From NCBI GenBank assembly GCA_963575745.1, contig CAUYUJ010000734.1, positions 37,501-101,500 on the forward strand: a DNA stretch of 64,000 bases. Direction: 5' to 3'. This DNA is from Prorocentrum cordatum (taxonomy: Eukaryota > Sar > Dinophyceae > Prorocentrales > Prorocentraceae). The translations under genes and the position numbers were made by a program. Position 1 is the first letter of the stretch. The number at the start of each line of letters is the position of its first letter. This document shows positions 1 to 9,800 of the stretch, in pieces. The notes under the pieces were generated by a model. The model saw only the letters and a list, made by a program, of their open reading frames with translations, had not been told where the DNA came from and made no database searches.

Positions 1-291
1 TCCTCCTGCCCCCCGTCCTCGTCCTCCTACTCCAAAGAAATGCTTACTCTGGCCAGGGGAAAATCGCCCTCACCGCTGCGTTCCCCTGGTCCGTCGGTCG
101 TCAGGGACGGGCCGATGCGACCCTGTAGGGCTCGAGATGAAGCGTGGCCCCGGGCCACCTGAGCCCGCACGCCGCCGGCCCCTCGGCCCCGCCCGTGTGC
201 GCCGCGATGGTTTCGTCCACCGGGGGCCGCCAGCCGAGAGGCCGGAACTCCCGGGGCCCCGCGCGCCGCCCTCGCGGTCGTATCCGGCGCC

Positions 292-464
292 CCAGTAGGG
301 GGCCGCATGCGAACCCTACCCCTACCCCCCGCGATTTCTGAGGGGGAGGGCGGGGTTCACTTCGCTCAGGAGCTCCCGCGCGAAGTGAACCCCACCCTCC
401 CCTTCAGAAATCGTGGGAGGTAGGGGTAGGGTTCGCAAGTGGCCCCCTACCCAGGTAGGGGGCC
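292..464. repeat. Fold-back inverted repeat
   Basis: A left arm from about 292 to 365 pairs with a right arm from about 381 to 453, with a spacer near 365-381 (caggagctcccg). Both arms carry the GCGAACCCTACCCCTACC segment and the GTTCACTTCG segment in opposite orientation. The outer edge is a separate 24-bp palindrome at 441-464 (ggccccctac/gtagggggcc), followed by a direct repeat of the left-arm start. No open frame or target-site duplication was recognised, so this could be a fold-back element or simply a palindrome. Confidence 0.75.
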
Positions 465-523
465 ACATGCGAACCCTGACTCCGGATCCGCCCTACTTTG
501 GGGGAATTCGTAAGTAGGGCTTG

Positions 524-712
524 GAATTTCCGCCTTGCTATTCAGGCCCCGTTAATGCCAATTTCCGCCCCACTTTTCTTGATGCTGTTTCCGCCCTGCT
601 TCTGCGGGTTTCCGCCCTACTTTCTGCTGGGTGCAGAAATTTCCGCCCTACTTGTTCGGCCTCTTATAGGTGGATTTCCGACGCAATTTTACTTGGGAGA
701 CAAAGCCAAAGT
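524..712. repeat. Degenerate tandem repeat (TTTCCGCCCTACTT)
   Basis: About six irregular copies of a TTTCCGCCYTRCTT motif are spaced 20-45 bp apart, and one inverted copy (AAGTAGGGCGGA) lies at the right edge near 708-719. The related block CGCCCTACTTTGGG precedes it at 490. No coding signal is visible. Confidence 0.6.
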
Positions 713-945
713 AGGGCGGATCTGGAGTCGGGGCAGCCCGGGCGAGCCCAGCCCGTCGGTCAGACCTGCTGCGGGCCCCGCTGTGCCGCTCGAGAAAATA
801 CCGACCCCGTGCGTCGGACGCTCCAGGCGCGCGCCAGCTTCTGAGTACGGGCCCCGACCTCTTGTCCATAGTTTGCGAGAGCGCCTCTGGGGAACAAGGG
901 GTGCATCTCAGTAGGGCCATATCAGCAATCCACTGTTGCCCCCAG

Positions 946-1560
946 GCGGCTTGGGAGGAGAGCGCCGTAAAGCAGTATAGCAGCTCTCTTCGCACCTTCG
1001 TAGATTCAGTCGAATCCAACACTGGCTTGCAGCTGTTGCCATGTGATTCAGACGTGAAGTTTATGATAGTGTTCGCTCAGGTGGACGGCCGGTCTTAGTC
1101 ATCCGTCACCAATTTGCGCGCTGCGGTGCGTTGTTGGCACCAACAGCGCAATTTAACAGCGCAGTTCGATAGTGCATGGACCGACCGGTCAGCGCAGTTC
1201 TGGAGAGGTCTCAAGAAGCGGGCCGACGATTCGTGGTCACACGTGAAACGCCCAGTCTCTCTGGACGAGTTGCGCTGTTACCAGACCGCCCGCATCAAAG
1301 TAGGCAGCCTTGCCGCTGTCCGGGACGTCACTATCGCAGCGGTACCCTTGTTCGGGATCCGTCGGTGTTCCGTAACGCTTGCGCTCCGGCGTCGGGGCGC
1401 AACACTGCGCGACAATTGTGCAATCGTATTCGTTGCCCGCCAGAAGAAAGATCCCTTCGGCCAGGGCATGGAAGATAAAGAGCCACCCGGCTCTCTGCCC
1501 ATGCCGCCTCCTGCGAGAATTGTTGGCAAAGCGGGACGCGCGCCGGGAATCGAACCCTGA
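946..1560 (+). pseudogene. Tyrosine recombinase (integrase-like), interrupted by an in-frame stop
   Basis: The frame starting after a good acceptor (gttgcccccag at 935-945) reads like a tyrosine recombinase. A core-binding segment (AAWEESAVKQYSSSLRTF) is followed by VDGRS, then a TAG stop at 1096-1098, and then in the same frame SSVTNLRAAVRCWHQQ. Further on are PLFGIRRCSV, resembling the first catalytic arginine region, and KKDPFGQG, resembling the beta-hairpin lysine. The stop falls where related proteins usually have an aromatic residue between GxS and the next helix, so a single-base nonsense change is likely. The HxxR and tyrosine motifs were not found downstream, so the 3' part is missing or in unrecognised exons. 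Such enzymes occur in Crypton and DIRS-like elements; the class cannot be told from this fragment. Confidence 0.6.
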
Positions 1561-2820
1561 TGCGCCCGTTTTCTGCGCGGCACACTTGACCGAGCCTCGC
1601 GCCGTGAGTTGCAATTCCATCCGCAGAAGTTTCGCGCAGTTTTTTCTAGGCTGCTGCTGTCGGAACGCACTCCTTGCGAAAAGGCGGCGCCCACTGGTGC
1701 AAGACAGTGTGCCGTTTGCCGGAAGAGCTGGTGCAGGCTCAGGGCGGCTTGTCAGCCCCTCAGACAATGCGTGCATTTCACGCGCGTTTCTCAGACGATG
1801 AGCGGTGCGATCAGCTGTTGCACGCTGCGCCAACCGTCTCCACTGATTTGGCGGCACCAGCCACGGCCCATCCTCAGGCGCGCGTTTCGCCAATGCCTCT
1901 GTTGAGGTGTCTCACCGGGAGTTTGTAAAATTCGCCTCAACTGAGTTGCGCCTGGTTTGTGCTCCTGGCGACTGTCCCTGGGTCGCCGCGGACCTGGCCA
2001 GGCCGGCCTGCAGCTCCTGAGGCACCACACGAGGCATATGTTGCCAGACACTGGAACGGCCACCTGGGCCTCGACGTAAGAAAACCCTTATCTTGCTCCG
2101 TTCCCTGCCACAGTGCAGTAAGCAAGCAGAAGATATCCTTTCCAAGGGGGCTGCGCATTCGGGAAAAGGGCTACTGCGTGGTCGCTGGGCTGTGCTCGTC
2201 TCGCTCGGTCATTTGTCGCGCGTTTTGCTGGATTCGACTCGCGCGCAGGCGCCCTGTTCCAAGGGTCGGGGTCTAGCGTTCCCGCCCACCTTGACCGAGC
2301 GACGAGCTTGGCCGCTGCCCTCCATGGGCGCCCTGCAGAGCTGAACCTGAGCAGCAGCACGGCATCGTGGCGAAGGCACCGCAGCGAGCCCTTCGGCTGA
2401 AATGATCTCCGCCCACTGCCTCTTGCTCGCGCGGTTGCTTGGCCATGCTCCGTCCCACCGTGCCCTCCAGAGGCAATCGGCCCCCCCCTCCGTCGCCACT
2501 TTGACTCAAACGCCCCGCTTTGCGCAAGCTGGGAATAGGTGCCGCTGGCCCGCGGCGGCGGCCACTTCCACATTTATCTCCATGCCCTCATATGTGAGGT
2601 GTTTCGCGTTAGCGTTCGCGGCACCAGAGCGCCGGTTCTGCGCGCACGGCGGCGAACGACCCCGACATTCTCTTGTCGCCGAGGAGGCCAGAGCAGTCAC
2701 GCGGAGCGTGTACCAAAGAGTACAATTCGACGAGTGGGACCAATTGCGCGCGAGGTCGACATGCTTATTGGGCCATCAGGACCAAGGCGCTCGAGGCACA
2801 CGAGGCTGCCGAGGCAGCTG
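1561..2820. other. No recognisable gene
   Basis: No homologous domain was recognised on either strand. Possible downstream exons of the recombinase were looked for without success. The minus strand at about 1538-1565 contains a tRNA B-box-like string (GGTTCGATTCCCGG), but no cloverleaf could be folded. Confidence 0.4.
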
Positions 2821-3265
2821 ACACGAGCTGAACTCGGACCCAGCTGAACTCGGACCCAGCTGAACTCGGACCCAAGCTGAACTCGGACCCAGCTGAACTC
2901 GGACCCAAGCTGATCTCGGACCCGGAATCCCGGACCCAAAAACTCGGACCCAGCTGAACTCGGACCCAGCTGAACTCGGACCCAGCTGATCTCGGACCCA
3001 GCTGATCTCGGACCCAGCTGAACTCGGACCCAGCTGATTTCGGACCGAGGCCCGCGCTGCAGCGAGAGCGTCCGGGTCCGAGATCAGCCGGGTCCGAGAT
3101 CAGCCGGGTCCGAGATCAGCCGGGTCCGAGATCAGCCGGGTCCGAGATCAGCCGGGTCCGAGACCAGCCGGGTCCGAGTTCAGCGGGTCCGAGATCAGCT
3201 GGGTCCGAGTTCAGCCGGGTCCGAGTTTCCGGGTCCGAGATCAGCCGGGTCCGAGTTCAGCCGTC
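2821..3265. repeat. 16-bp minisatellite in two opposed arrays
   Basis: From about 2826 to 3045 the unit reads CTGAACTCGGACCCAG (A/T variants). From about 3074 to 3262 it reads GGGTCCGAGATCAGCC, the reverse complement. The two arrays therefore form a large inverted repeat around a short unique centre (about 3045-3074). The same unit in the second orientation fills 28.0-29.3 kb. Confidence 0.85.
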
Positions 3266-3290
3266 GGCTGATCTCGGACCCGGCCGCGCC

Positions 3291-3969
3291 CGAACTCGGC
3301 CGGCCATGTGCCCTCGCCCCCTCCCCGTCTCTCAGGACCGCAAGGCAACAAAGAGCCCATCGAGCCATGTGGAATGTGCGTTCCCGATAATCCCATCAGC
3401 CCTTCAGGGCGTGAGTGGTCTAGCGAGCTCGTTGTGCTAAACCCCCTTCTTCCCCTTCGGGGAAAGGGTTCCCCCTCCCCCTACCCCCTCCCCCTGGGCC
3501 TGGAGGCACCTTCCCGCGAGGAATAGGAGCGCCCAAGATGGCCTAAGATTGTTCCCAGAGGGCCTCAAAGAGCTCAAGATAGCCTCCAAGGTCAAGCAAG
3601 ATTTCCCAAGATGGTTCAAGATAACTATCAACAGACATCCAAGAGCTCTCGAAACCGCCCCAGGCCGGCTCCAAGTGCCTTTCGAGCCCTCCAATGAAGC
3701 CCTCAAGAGGCCAAAATCCTTGAAATTCATTTTGTCGGGTCGACTCGCCTGGCGACTGTTGTTGGATGGGCTGGCGGGGACACGCGAAGCGAGAACAATT
3801 TCTGCATCGAAACTTTTCTGAACACCTGGGGAACACTATCATCGTTGTCAGATGTTGAAGCCCTTGAGAAGAGTAAAGGACAGAGGAAGGAGGAGTATGC
3901 AAAGTCATTCCAATAAGAATGAGGATGACAGGAGAGGCAGAGGTCATGAAGCAACACCGGACGAGTGTT
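3291..3969. other. Non-coding stretch with short CCAAGAT-type repeats
   Basis: The stretch 3527-3700 contains degenerate CCAAGATGGCC / CCAAGAGGCC-type repeats like those at 19.6-20.2 and 56.5-57.7 kb. A G/C-homopolymer-rich part precedes it. No gene was recognised. The RPA3 gene stop codon lies just beyond the right edge. Confidence 0.4.
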
Positions 3970-4586
3970 TCATTCGAATTCGAGCTGCGTTGGCGGGCAC
4001 AGCAGCGCAGCGTTGGCGCGGAGCTGGTCTTCCGTCAGCGGCTGAGTCTCTGATGTGAGAGGCTGGGTCTCAGCCAAACCCGCGCCGCGCGGAGCTCCGT
4101 CGTCAGACGCCGCCGCTCGAGCCTCTCCGCCGATGGGAGCGAAGAGGTGGCGAAGCTGAGGCAGCTGAGCGAGCTTGACTGCCTCATTCCAGAGCGCCTC
4201 ATCGACCTGGCCGGGCGCGAACTTCACCAGCCCCACCGCGTGAAGTTCCGCGCCTGGCGCCTTCGTTCCCAGGACTTCCACGAAGCTCGCATCCTGCGGC
4301 GTTTCCAAGGCACCGCCGAAGTCCACCACGATAACGCCCCCATCGACGGTAGTGAGAAGACCCTTCACGAAAAAGCGCCCGGCAATTCGAACGGAGGTGC
4401 CATCGCCGACCTCGTAGCGGAGACAACTAAAAGATTAACCCGCCCTTTTTAAGGAGGCATCATGGGCGCGAGCGGGATGTTAAGTTATAATGAAGCAGCA
4501 ACCTGCCGGTACTGAGCGTAGTTCATGCGCTCCCCCACCGGCAAGGCGCCCACGTGCGCCGCGCCGCTGCCCAGGGAAACATCCAT
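3970..4586 (-). CDS. RPA3: Replication protein A 14 kDa subunit (RPA3-like), two exons
   Basis: RPA3 is the smallest subunit of the RPA heterotrimer, which binds single-stranded DNA in replication and repair in the nucleus; it is a single OB-fold. Exon 1 is 4513-4586 from ATG at 4584-4586, and exon 2 is 3970-4426. Removing the GT-AG intron 4427-4512 (86 nt) joins MNYAH to CLRYEVGDG in frame, giving about 176 residues. The order of features matches RPA3: RMN start, VRIAGRF, DGGVIVVDF, FVEVLGT, LHAVGLVKF, and the hallmark LWNEAVKLAQLPQLRHLF. The usual length is 100-125 residues; here an Ala/Pro/Glu-rich tail of about 55 residues follows the fold. An acceptor-like cag at 4622-4620, 33 nt before the ATG, could be a spliced-leader site if this is a dinoflagellate. 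An alternative is that coding continues upstream of that acceptor. Confidence 0.8.
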
Positions 4587-4622
4587 GGCAACCAGCGCCC
4601 TCCTAAAGGCCGGGTGAACCTG
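4513..4622 (-). promoter_or_regulatory. Possible trans-splice acceptor upstream of RPA3
   Basis: On the minus strand the pyrimidine-leaning run ending tgcctccgtttgcag at 4620 is followed by 33 nt and then the RPA3 ATG at 4586. This matches the short distance expected between a spliced-leader acceptor and a start codon, but it is equally an ordinary cis acceptor. Confidence 0.3.
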
Positions 4623-4699
4623 CAAACGGAGGCACCGAAACACCTGCAAACGGTTTGCCGACCCCCAATCCATTCCAGACGCCGGGAAACCATCAAGAT

Positions 4700-5245
4700 C
4701 CACCTCCTATCGCCATCATCACGTGGGCGACCAACCTCCCCCGGTAACATTACACTGAACCGGCAACTTGTCGCCGATACAAACATCCGCCGCAACGGTT
4801 CTGCCCCCCAGGTGAGTCCAGTAGCCTCCCGACCCTCTTTCCCCTTCTCCTGCCCGCCCTCCTCATCCTCCAGCTGCCGTTTTTCCTCCTGCCCTTCCTC
4901 TTCGTCCAGTGCCCCATCCATCGTGATGAGCCCCTCCTGCACGCCCCTCAAGTAGTATGCGAGGCGGGACACGACAACCCAAACACTGAGCAATATCTAG
5001 AACAGCATTCCAGAGAAACCCCGAAAGCGCCTCACAGAAACCCAAGAAGCCACACAAGGCCCCCTCCAACAAGAACAGTGGATTGAACAGCAGCATCACA
5101 TGCAGCAGCACCACCGCGCGCACGTCCGGAAAGGAAACTACGACGCCCCATCCCGCTCGCGCATGCTCAGCGCAACGATTGCTGCAAGCACGGCCCTCGA
5201 CACAAATGCGCAGGGACGCAAGTACATACGATAATCAATAAGTTC
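4700..5245 (-). CDS. Exon-like frames, hydrophobic then acidic, unidentified
   Basis: Minus-strand frames here look coding but could not be assembled. KELMELIDYRMYLRPCAFVSR is at about 5250-5180. A strongly hydrophobic segment (VLLHVMLLFNPLFLLEGALC) is at about 5110-5045. An acidic/lysine-rich segment from GVQEGLITMDGALDEEEG follows at about 4955-4830. Together they suggest a membrane protein with an acidic tail, ending upstream of RPA3 on the same strand. No family was recognised, and the splice sites joining the pieces are not certain. Confidence 0.3.
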
Positions 5246-6400
5246 CATCAGCTCTTTTTCAGAACTGCGCCAAGCCACCGCTCTTCTCCATGCCACCATC
5301 CAGAGAAGGCCACCTGCTGGCGAATTGCACCGGACCCAGGATCGAGCTACGAGATCGAGCTACAAGAAAAACGAGGCTGCCCATCATTGAGGCAACGGAA
5401 GCGCCTCGCAGCGACCATATGAAAGCCTCCCTTGCACACCCTGGCACCACTGCCCTTCCACTCTCTCTGCTTCGCTCCCCCTTTTCAGAATGCTTCCCTC
5501 CGCCATTCCCCTCGAGCACCTCTGACGGCCCCCACCTTTTCCTCTCCCCCCTCTCTTTCGGCAGCGCTGCCACGTTCCTTTCTTCATCACCTACCCCCGC
5601 CAATCCCCGTCGATCGCTGGTTTGGAACTCTCCAGAAGGAAGAAGAACCACCGGCGCCTGCTATGAGTACCCACTGCGGCGCCTAAGAAACCCGCATCGC
5701 TGGAGCGTCCAGAAGACTAGCACTGAGACCGAATTGCACACCAATTAAATACATAGTACAAGGTGCACCGGCCCCGACGTGACCCCAAACAGATACCACC
5801 AATCTATGTGCAGCGTTGTATCACGCACATACGTTAACCTTTCCCAGGAGCTACAATGAAAAAATCATGACCTGGTCGTGTCTTCACACAAAAGTACCGG
5901 AATGTCACAAGCACCATCGGGGGAACTATCCAGGAGAGCGCCCTCACGCGTTCGATGCCATGTATAACTTGGCGATATTGATGACGCACGCGATGCCGTC
6001 GCCGGTTTCGAGGTAGGTCTGCAAGAGGTTGCGCGTGCAAGCGTGCCTGCCCACACGCGTCTAACAAGGACCCCATCGCAAATGGCCTGCGCAACCCCCG
6101 CAGAAGTGATGCACGCTGAGGTGTGCAGGCATCTGCAATGACATGAATCCCGGTCCGCCCCAGTGAAGCGAGATTCAGGCAAGAGATCTCATTTTGCTCA
6201 AAAAGGAGAAACTGGAAGTACATGGAAATCACCTAGTCCCCAAAAACCTACAGGAGGCCACCGACGTTTAGTAAACACAAATCATCGGAACAAGCCCCAG
6301 GGGCCTTACAGACACAAGTGTTGATATTGTGTCGGTTTCACGCAATGGGAACACCTCTTCACCGCAGCCGGCGTGTCATTCCTGTAATTGCCCATGTTCA
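5245..6400 (-). other. Mostly non-coding, with two short linked exon candidates
   Basis: On the minus strand MGSLLDACGQ (near 6082-6046), with a GC-type donor (cag/gcacgc), can be joined in phase to TYLETGDGIACVINIAKLYM, which lies between an acceptor (cctcttgcag, about 6018) and a donor (gcgtgag, about 5946). The reading frame is coherent but no family was recognised. It could be the 3' end of the MULE gene upstream or a separate gene. The stretch 5300-5700 is low-complexity and purine/pyrimidine skewed; nothing is seen in it. Confidence 0.3.
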
Positions 6401-6572
6401 TCTGAGTGATATCGTTAGTGCCCACCCGGCACTGGCACTTGATAGCCTGGCTGTGCACCACTGAAAACACGACAGACCAGAACACCCCCCCAACAAACGA
6501 ACATATTCCACTGAGGCACTACCCCAATTCAACAAAGCCACTGACGAACACAACGGGGAACGACATTGAAAC

Positions 6573-6879
6573 CCGAAGAGCCTCAATGAAGGCGCCCATC
6601 GCTGGATGAGTAGAGCCATGCGGAAGTTGCATTTTAAATGCCCGATGATACCTGGGACTGCCCCGAAGTGATCTCACGCCCCCCGCCCCAGGAAACTGCA
6701 AGCCCACACTAAAACATACCTCATCCACCTAAACGCCCTCCCTCATCCGGACGCCGCACAAGGAGACGAACACCCGATATGTTGACAAACTCGACGGCAC
6801 CTTTCTGCGACGTTGTTCGTGAGATGATCCCCGTGCATCGCCCTCTCGTGGCAAGACCACATGCTGATCCGCCCACGCG
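6573..6879 (-). CDS. MULE C-terminal motif exons F and E
   Basis: Exon F (6801-6879) reads RGRISMWSCHERAMHGDHLT then NNVAE and ends phase 2 before gtgccg. Exon E (6573-6651) supplies the completing base and reads YHRAFKMQLPHGSTHPAMGA then FIEALR before gtttca. Joined they reproduce the W-x(10)-TNN-x-E-x-[WY]H-x-x-F and HP...FIEAL signature at the C-terminal end of animal and protist MULE proteins. The intron is 149 nt. Exons E and F lie 2.2 kb downstream of exon D because the intervening intron holds repeat arrays. Confidence 0.65.
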
Positions 6880-9800
6880 CTGGCGCGAGAAGGCTTGAAC
6901 ATCAAATATTCTACTCATAGTGTTGACCGTTTGGTCCAGACCGCCCACCCAGTGCAACCTTACTGGAAACACTATGGTCCAGACCTCCCGCGTCAAGGCT
7001 CCTGACGTTAACCCTTCGGCCAAGACCTCCCGGTTCTTCACTCATACGGGCAACGTGTTGCTCCCAACCTCCCGCCCCAGAGCTCCGAGTGGTAGACGTT
7101 TGGTCCAGACCTCCGCCTTCTCAACTCTTTCTGTTAACGCTCTGGTTCAGGCCTCCCGCCTCAAGGATCCAAGCGGTAACAGTTTGGTCCAGACCTCCCG
7201 CTTAGGTCGCAGTGCTAAACCTTTGGCCCCAACCTCCCGCCTCAAGGCTCCGAGCGGTAACCGTTTGGACCCGACCTCCCGCGACAGAGTTCCGAGTGAT
7301 ATAGCTTCGGTCCAAACCTCCCGCCACGCCAGTCCGAGTGGTAATCGTTTGGTCCAGACCTCCCGCTTCTTAACTCATGCTGGTAACTATCCCTCCTCAG
7401 AGCTCCGAATGGTAACCGCGGTGTTCCAAACCTCCCGTTCCCTCACTTTCAGGGGTAACCCGATGGTCCACACCCCCCTCGTCAAGGCTCCGAGTGGTAA
7501 CCGTTTGACCAACCCTCCCGCTTCTCAACTCTCACTGGTAACCCTTTGGTTCAAACCTCCCGCGCCAGGGTTCCGAGTGGTAACCGTTTGGTCCAGACCT
7601 CCCGGATCTCAGCGATTACTGGTAGCCCCTTGGTCCAGACCTCCCGCGCCAGGGCTCCGAGCGGTAACGATTTGGCCCCAAACTCGCGCTTAACTCTTAC
7701 TGCGAATTAATCCTTTGGTCGAAACCTCGTTCCTCATGGCGCTGACCTGTAACCGTTTGGTCCAGACCTCCCGCTCCTGAGTTGTCACTGCTAACCCTTT
7801 GGTCCAAACCGCCCGCGTCAGGGCTCTGAGTGGTAACCGTTTGGTCTGGACCTCCCACGTCTAAACTCTCACTGGTAACCCTTTGGTCCAGACCTCCCGC
7901 CTCAGAGCTCCGAGTGGAAAGCGGGAGGTCTAGACCTCCCGCTGTTCGACTCTTTCAAGTAATCCTTTGGTCCGGGCCTCCCGCCTCAGAGCTCCCCATG
8001 GTAACCGTTTGTCTCCTACCTACCATTTCTTCATTCTGACTGGTGAACCTTTGACCTCGCCTCGCGCGTCAAAGCTCCGAGTAGTAACAGTTGAGTCCAA
8101 ACATCCCGCTGATCACTCTCACTGGATAATCTTGGTCCAGACCTCCCCCCTCACGGCCCTGGGCGGTAATCGCATGACTCCCCTCCATCCCATCCCCGTG
8201 ATCGGCGTCAGTGTCGGGGTCGCTGTCGCCATCGCCGTCTCCGTCGTCGCCATCGTCGGCGTCGCCCGACCGTAAAACAGCCTCGTAGTTGTTACGCCAT
8301 GGGTTGCCGCCACGGCCGCCGACGATATAACCGGCTCCAATTTGTTGCGCCATTGTTGCGCCCCCGGCCGTCGATATTTCCCTGTGTCCTAGTACTTGCG
8401 CCATAGCTTGCGCCATCGGCCGCCGAAAATATAACTACCTCCCATTGGGTGCGGCATTGGCAACGCCCTCCCCCGCTGGGAACCAAAAATGGATCCTATT
8501 GTTTGCGCCGTTGGTTGCGCCCGGAGGCTCCGAGCAATTTTTCCTTAGGTTACGCCCTCGTCCACGCAGAACCCAACTGGCTCCGATGGGTTGCGCCATG
8601 ATTTCAGCACTCGGCCGCCGAGGGACTAGCTATCCCCTATTGGTTGCGCCATTGATGTCGCCCCCCAACCGCCGAAGGTGAAACTATCGCTCATTGAAAG
8701 CAACGGTCAGTGCAGCTCAGAACTGCACCTTCCGAAAAGCACATCCCGAAAAGCTGATCCTGGCTACAGCCGAAATTACGCAACAGTCCACGCCTCGCAT
8801 GACGGGCGCCCGGACTCGCCGAAGGCTGGCATATACGGAAAGTCGGCGTGGTCCTCGGCACGTCCACTGCGGGAGCCTTGCCGACCAACGGTTTGCGCGC
8901 GGTCTGGATGGGCATGCCAACCCTGACGCCCGCCCGCCGGCCAAAAGAAAAAGATAGCAAGCAGGGGCGCGCAGAGTAGGCAAATGGGCGCGCCGCTGCG
9001 GGCACGCCCCACCATGTCCATCCATCTGGGAACAAACAGAACATCCCGTGAGAATGCAAATCCCCCCCCCGCCAGGTAGCCCCGAAGTACTCGACCAATT
9101 CCCGCTCGTCTGGGGCGAAAAGCCGCTGTAACTTGTCGAAGACACCACCCACCGCCTTCTCGGGCAGGAACGCCAAGTTCCCCAGCGCGGCGACCTCATC
9201 TCCGTTTTCAGAAAACGCCCACCCACCCCGCACCACCACGTCGCTACGCCACCCCACCCCGGAAAAAAAAGGCCCAGCACCAGGAGGAACGTCGGGGCAA
9301 CAAAAGTACTTCGTGGCAAACCTTTGAGGAAAAGCGTGCAGCAACCTACATTGTGATTGCTGGCACGCATAGCCTCGGCCGCGTCGAAAAAAACAGCAGC
9401 GCCCCACGACTCCGAAGCCGAAAAGAAAAGAGATAGGGAAGGAATGATGGAAAGGTGGGCAAAGGAAAATGACAACGCGAACCAATAGCAAATCCAAAAA
9501 TTGTAGCGCCGCCGGCCGGCCGCGACAAGAGAACCGTCTACCCCGACTGCCCCGACGCCCAAGCGCCCCGCGCGCTCTCGGAAGCAAGTGTCCTCGAAAA
9601 AGCGCTTCTGCAGACCCATGTTCGCCACCTTGTTCACCACCGCCTGCTTGAGGTGGAACAGGCACCCGCAGACCTGGGACGTCACGGGGGTGAACAGAAA
9701 AACGGCTGGATATATCCAGCAACCCAAGTTAAAAGTATTCAGACACAGCCGCACACGGGACACTTCTCACAGCGAAGACTTTGCGCTCGGAGACTACATT

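Noticed and set aside
1537-1605. tRNA or tRNA-derived SINE on the minus strand
   Set aside because: A B-box-like GGTTCGATTCCCGG is present, but acceptor and anticodon stems could not be paired and the A box is poor.
8691-9763. Single 343-348 codon minus ORFs
   Set aside because: They mix real MULE exons C and D with intronic sequence in the wrong frames; the exon model explains the motifs better.
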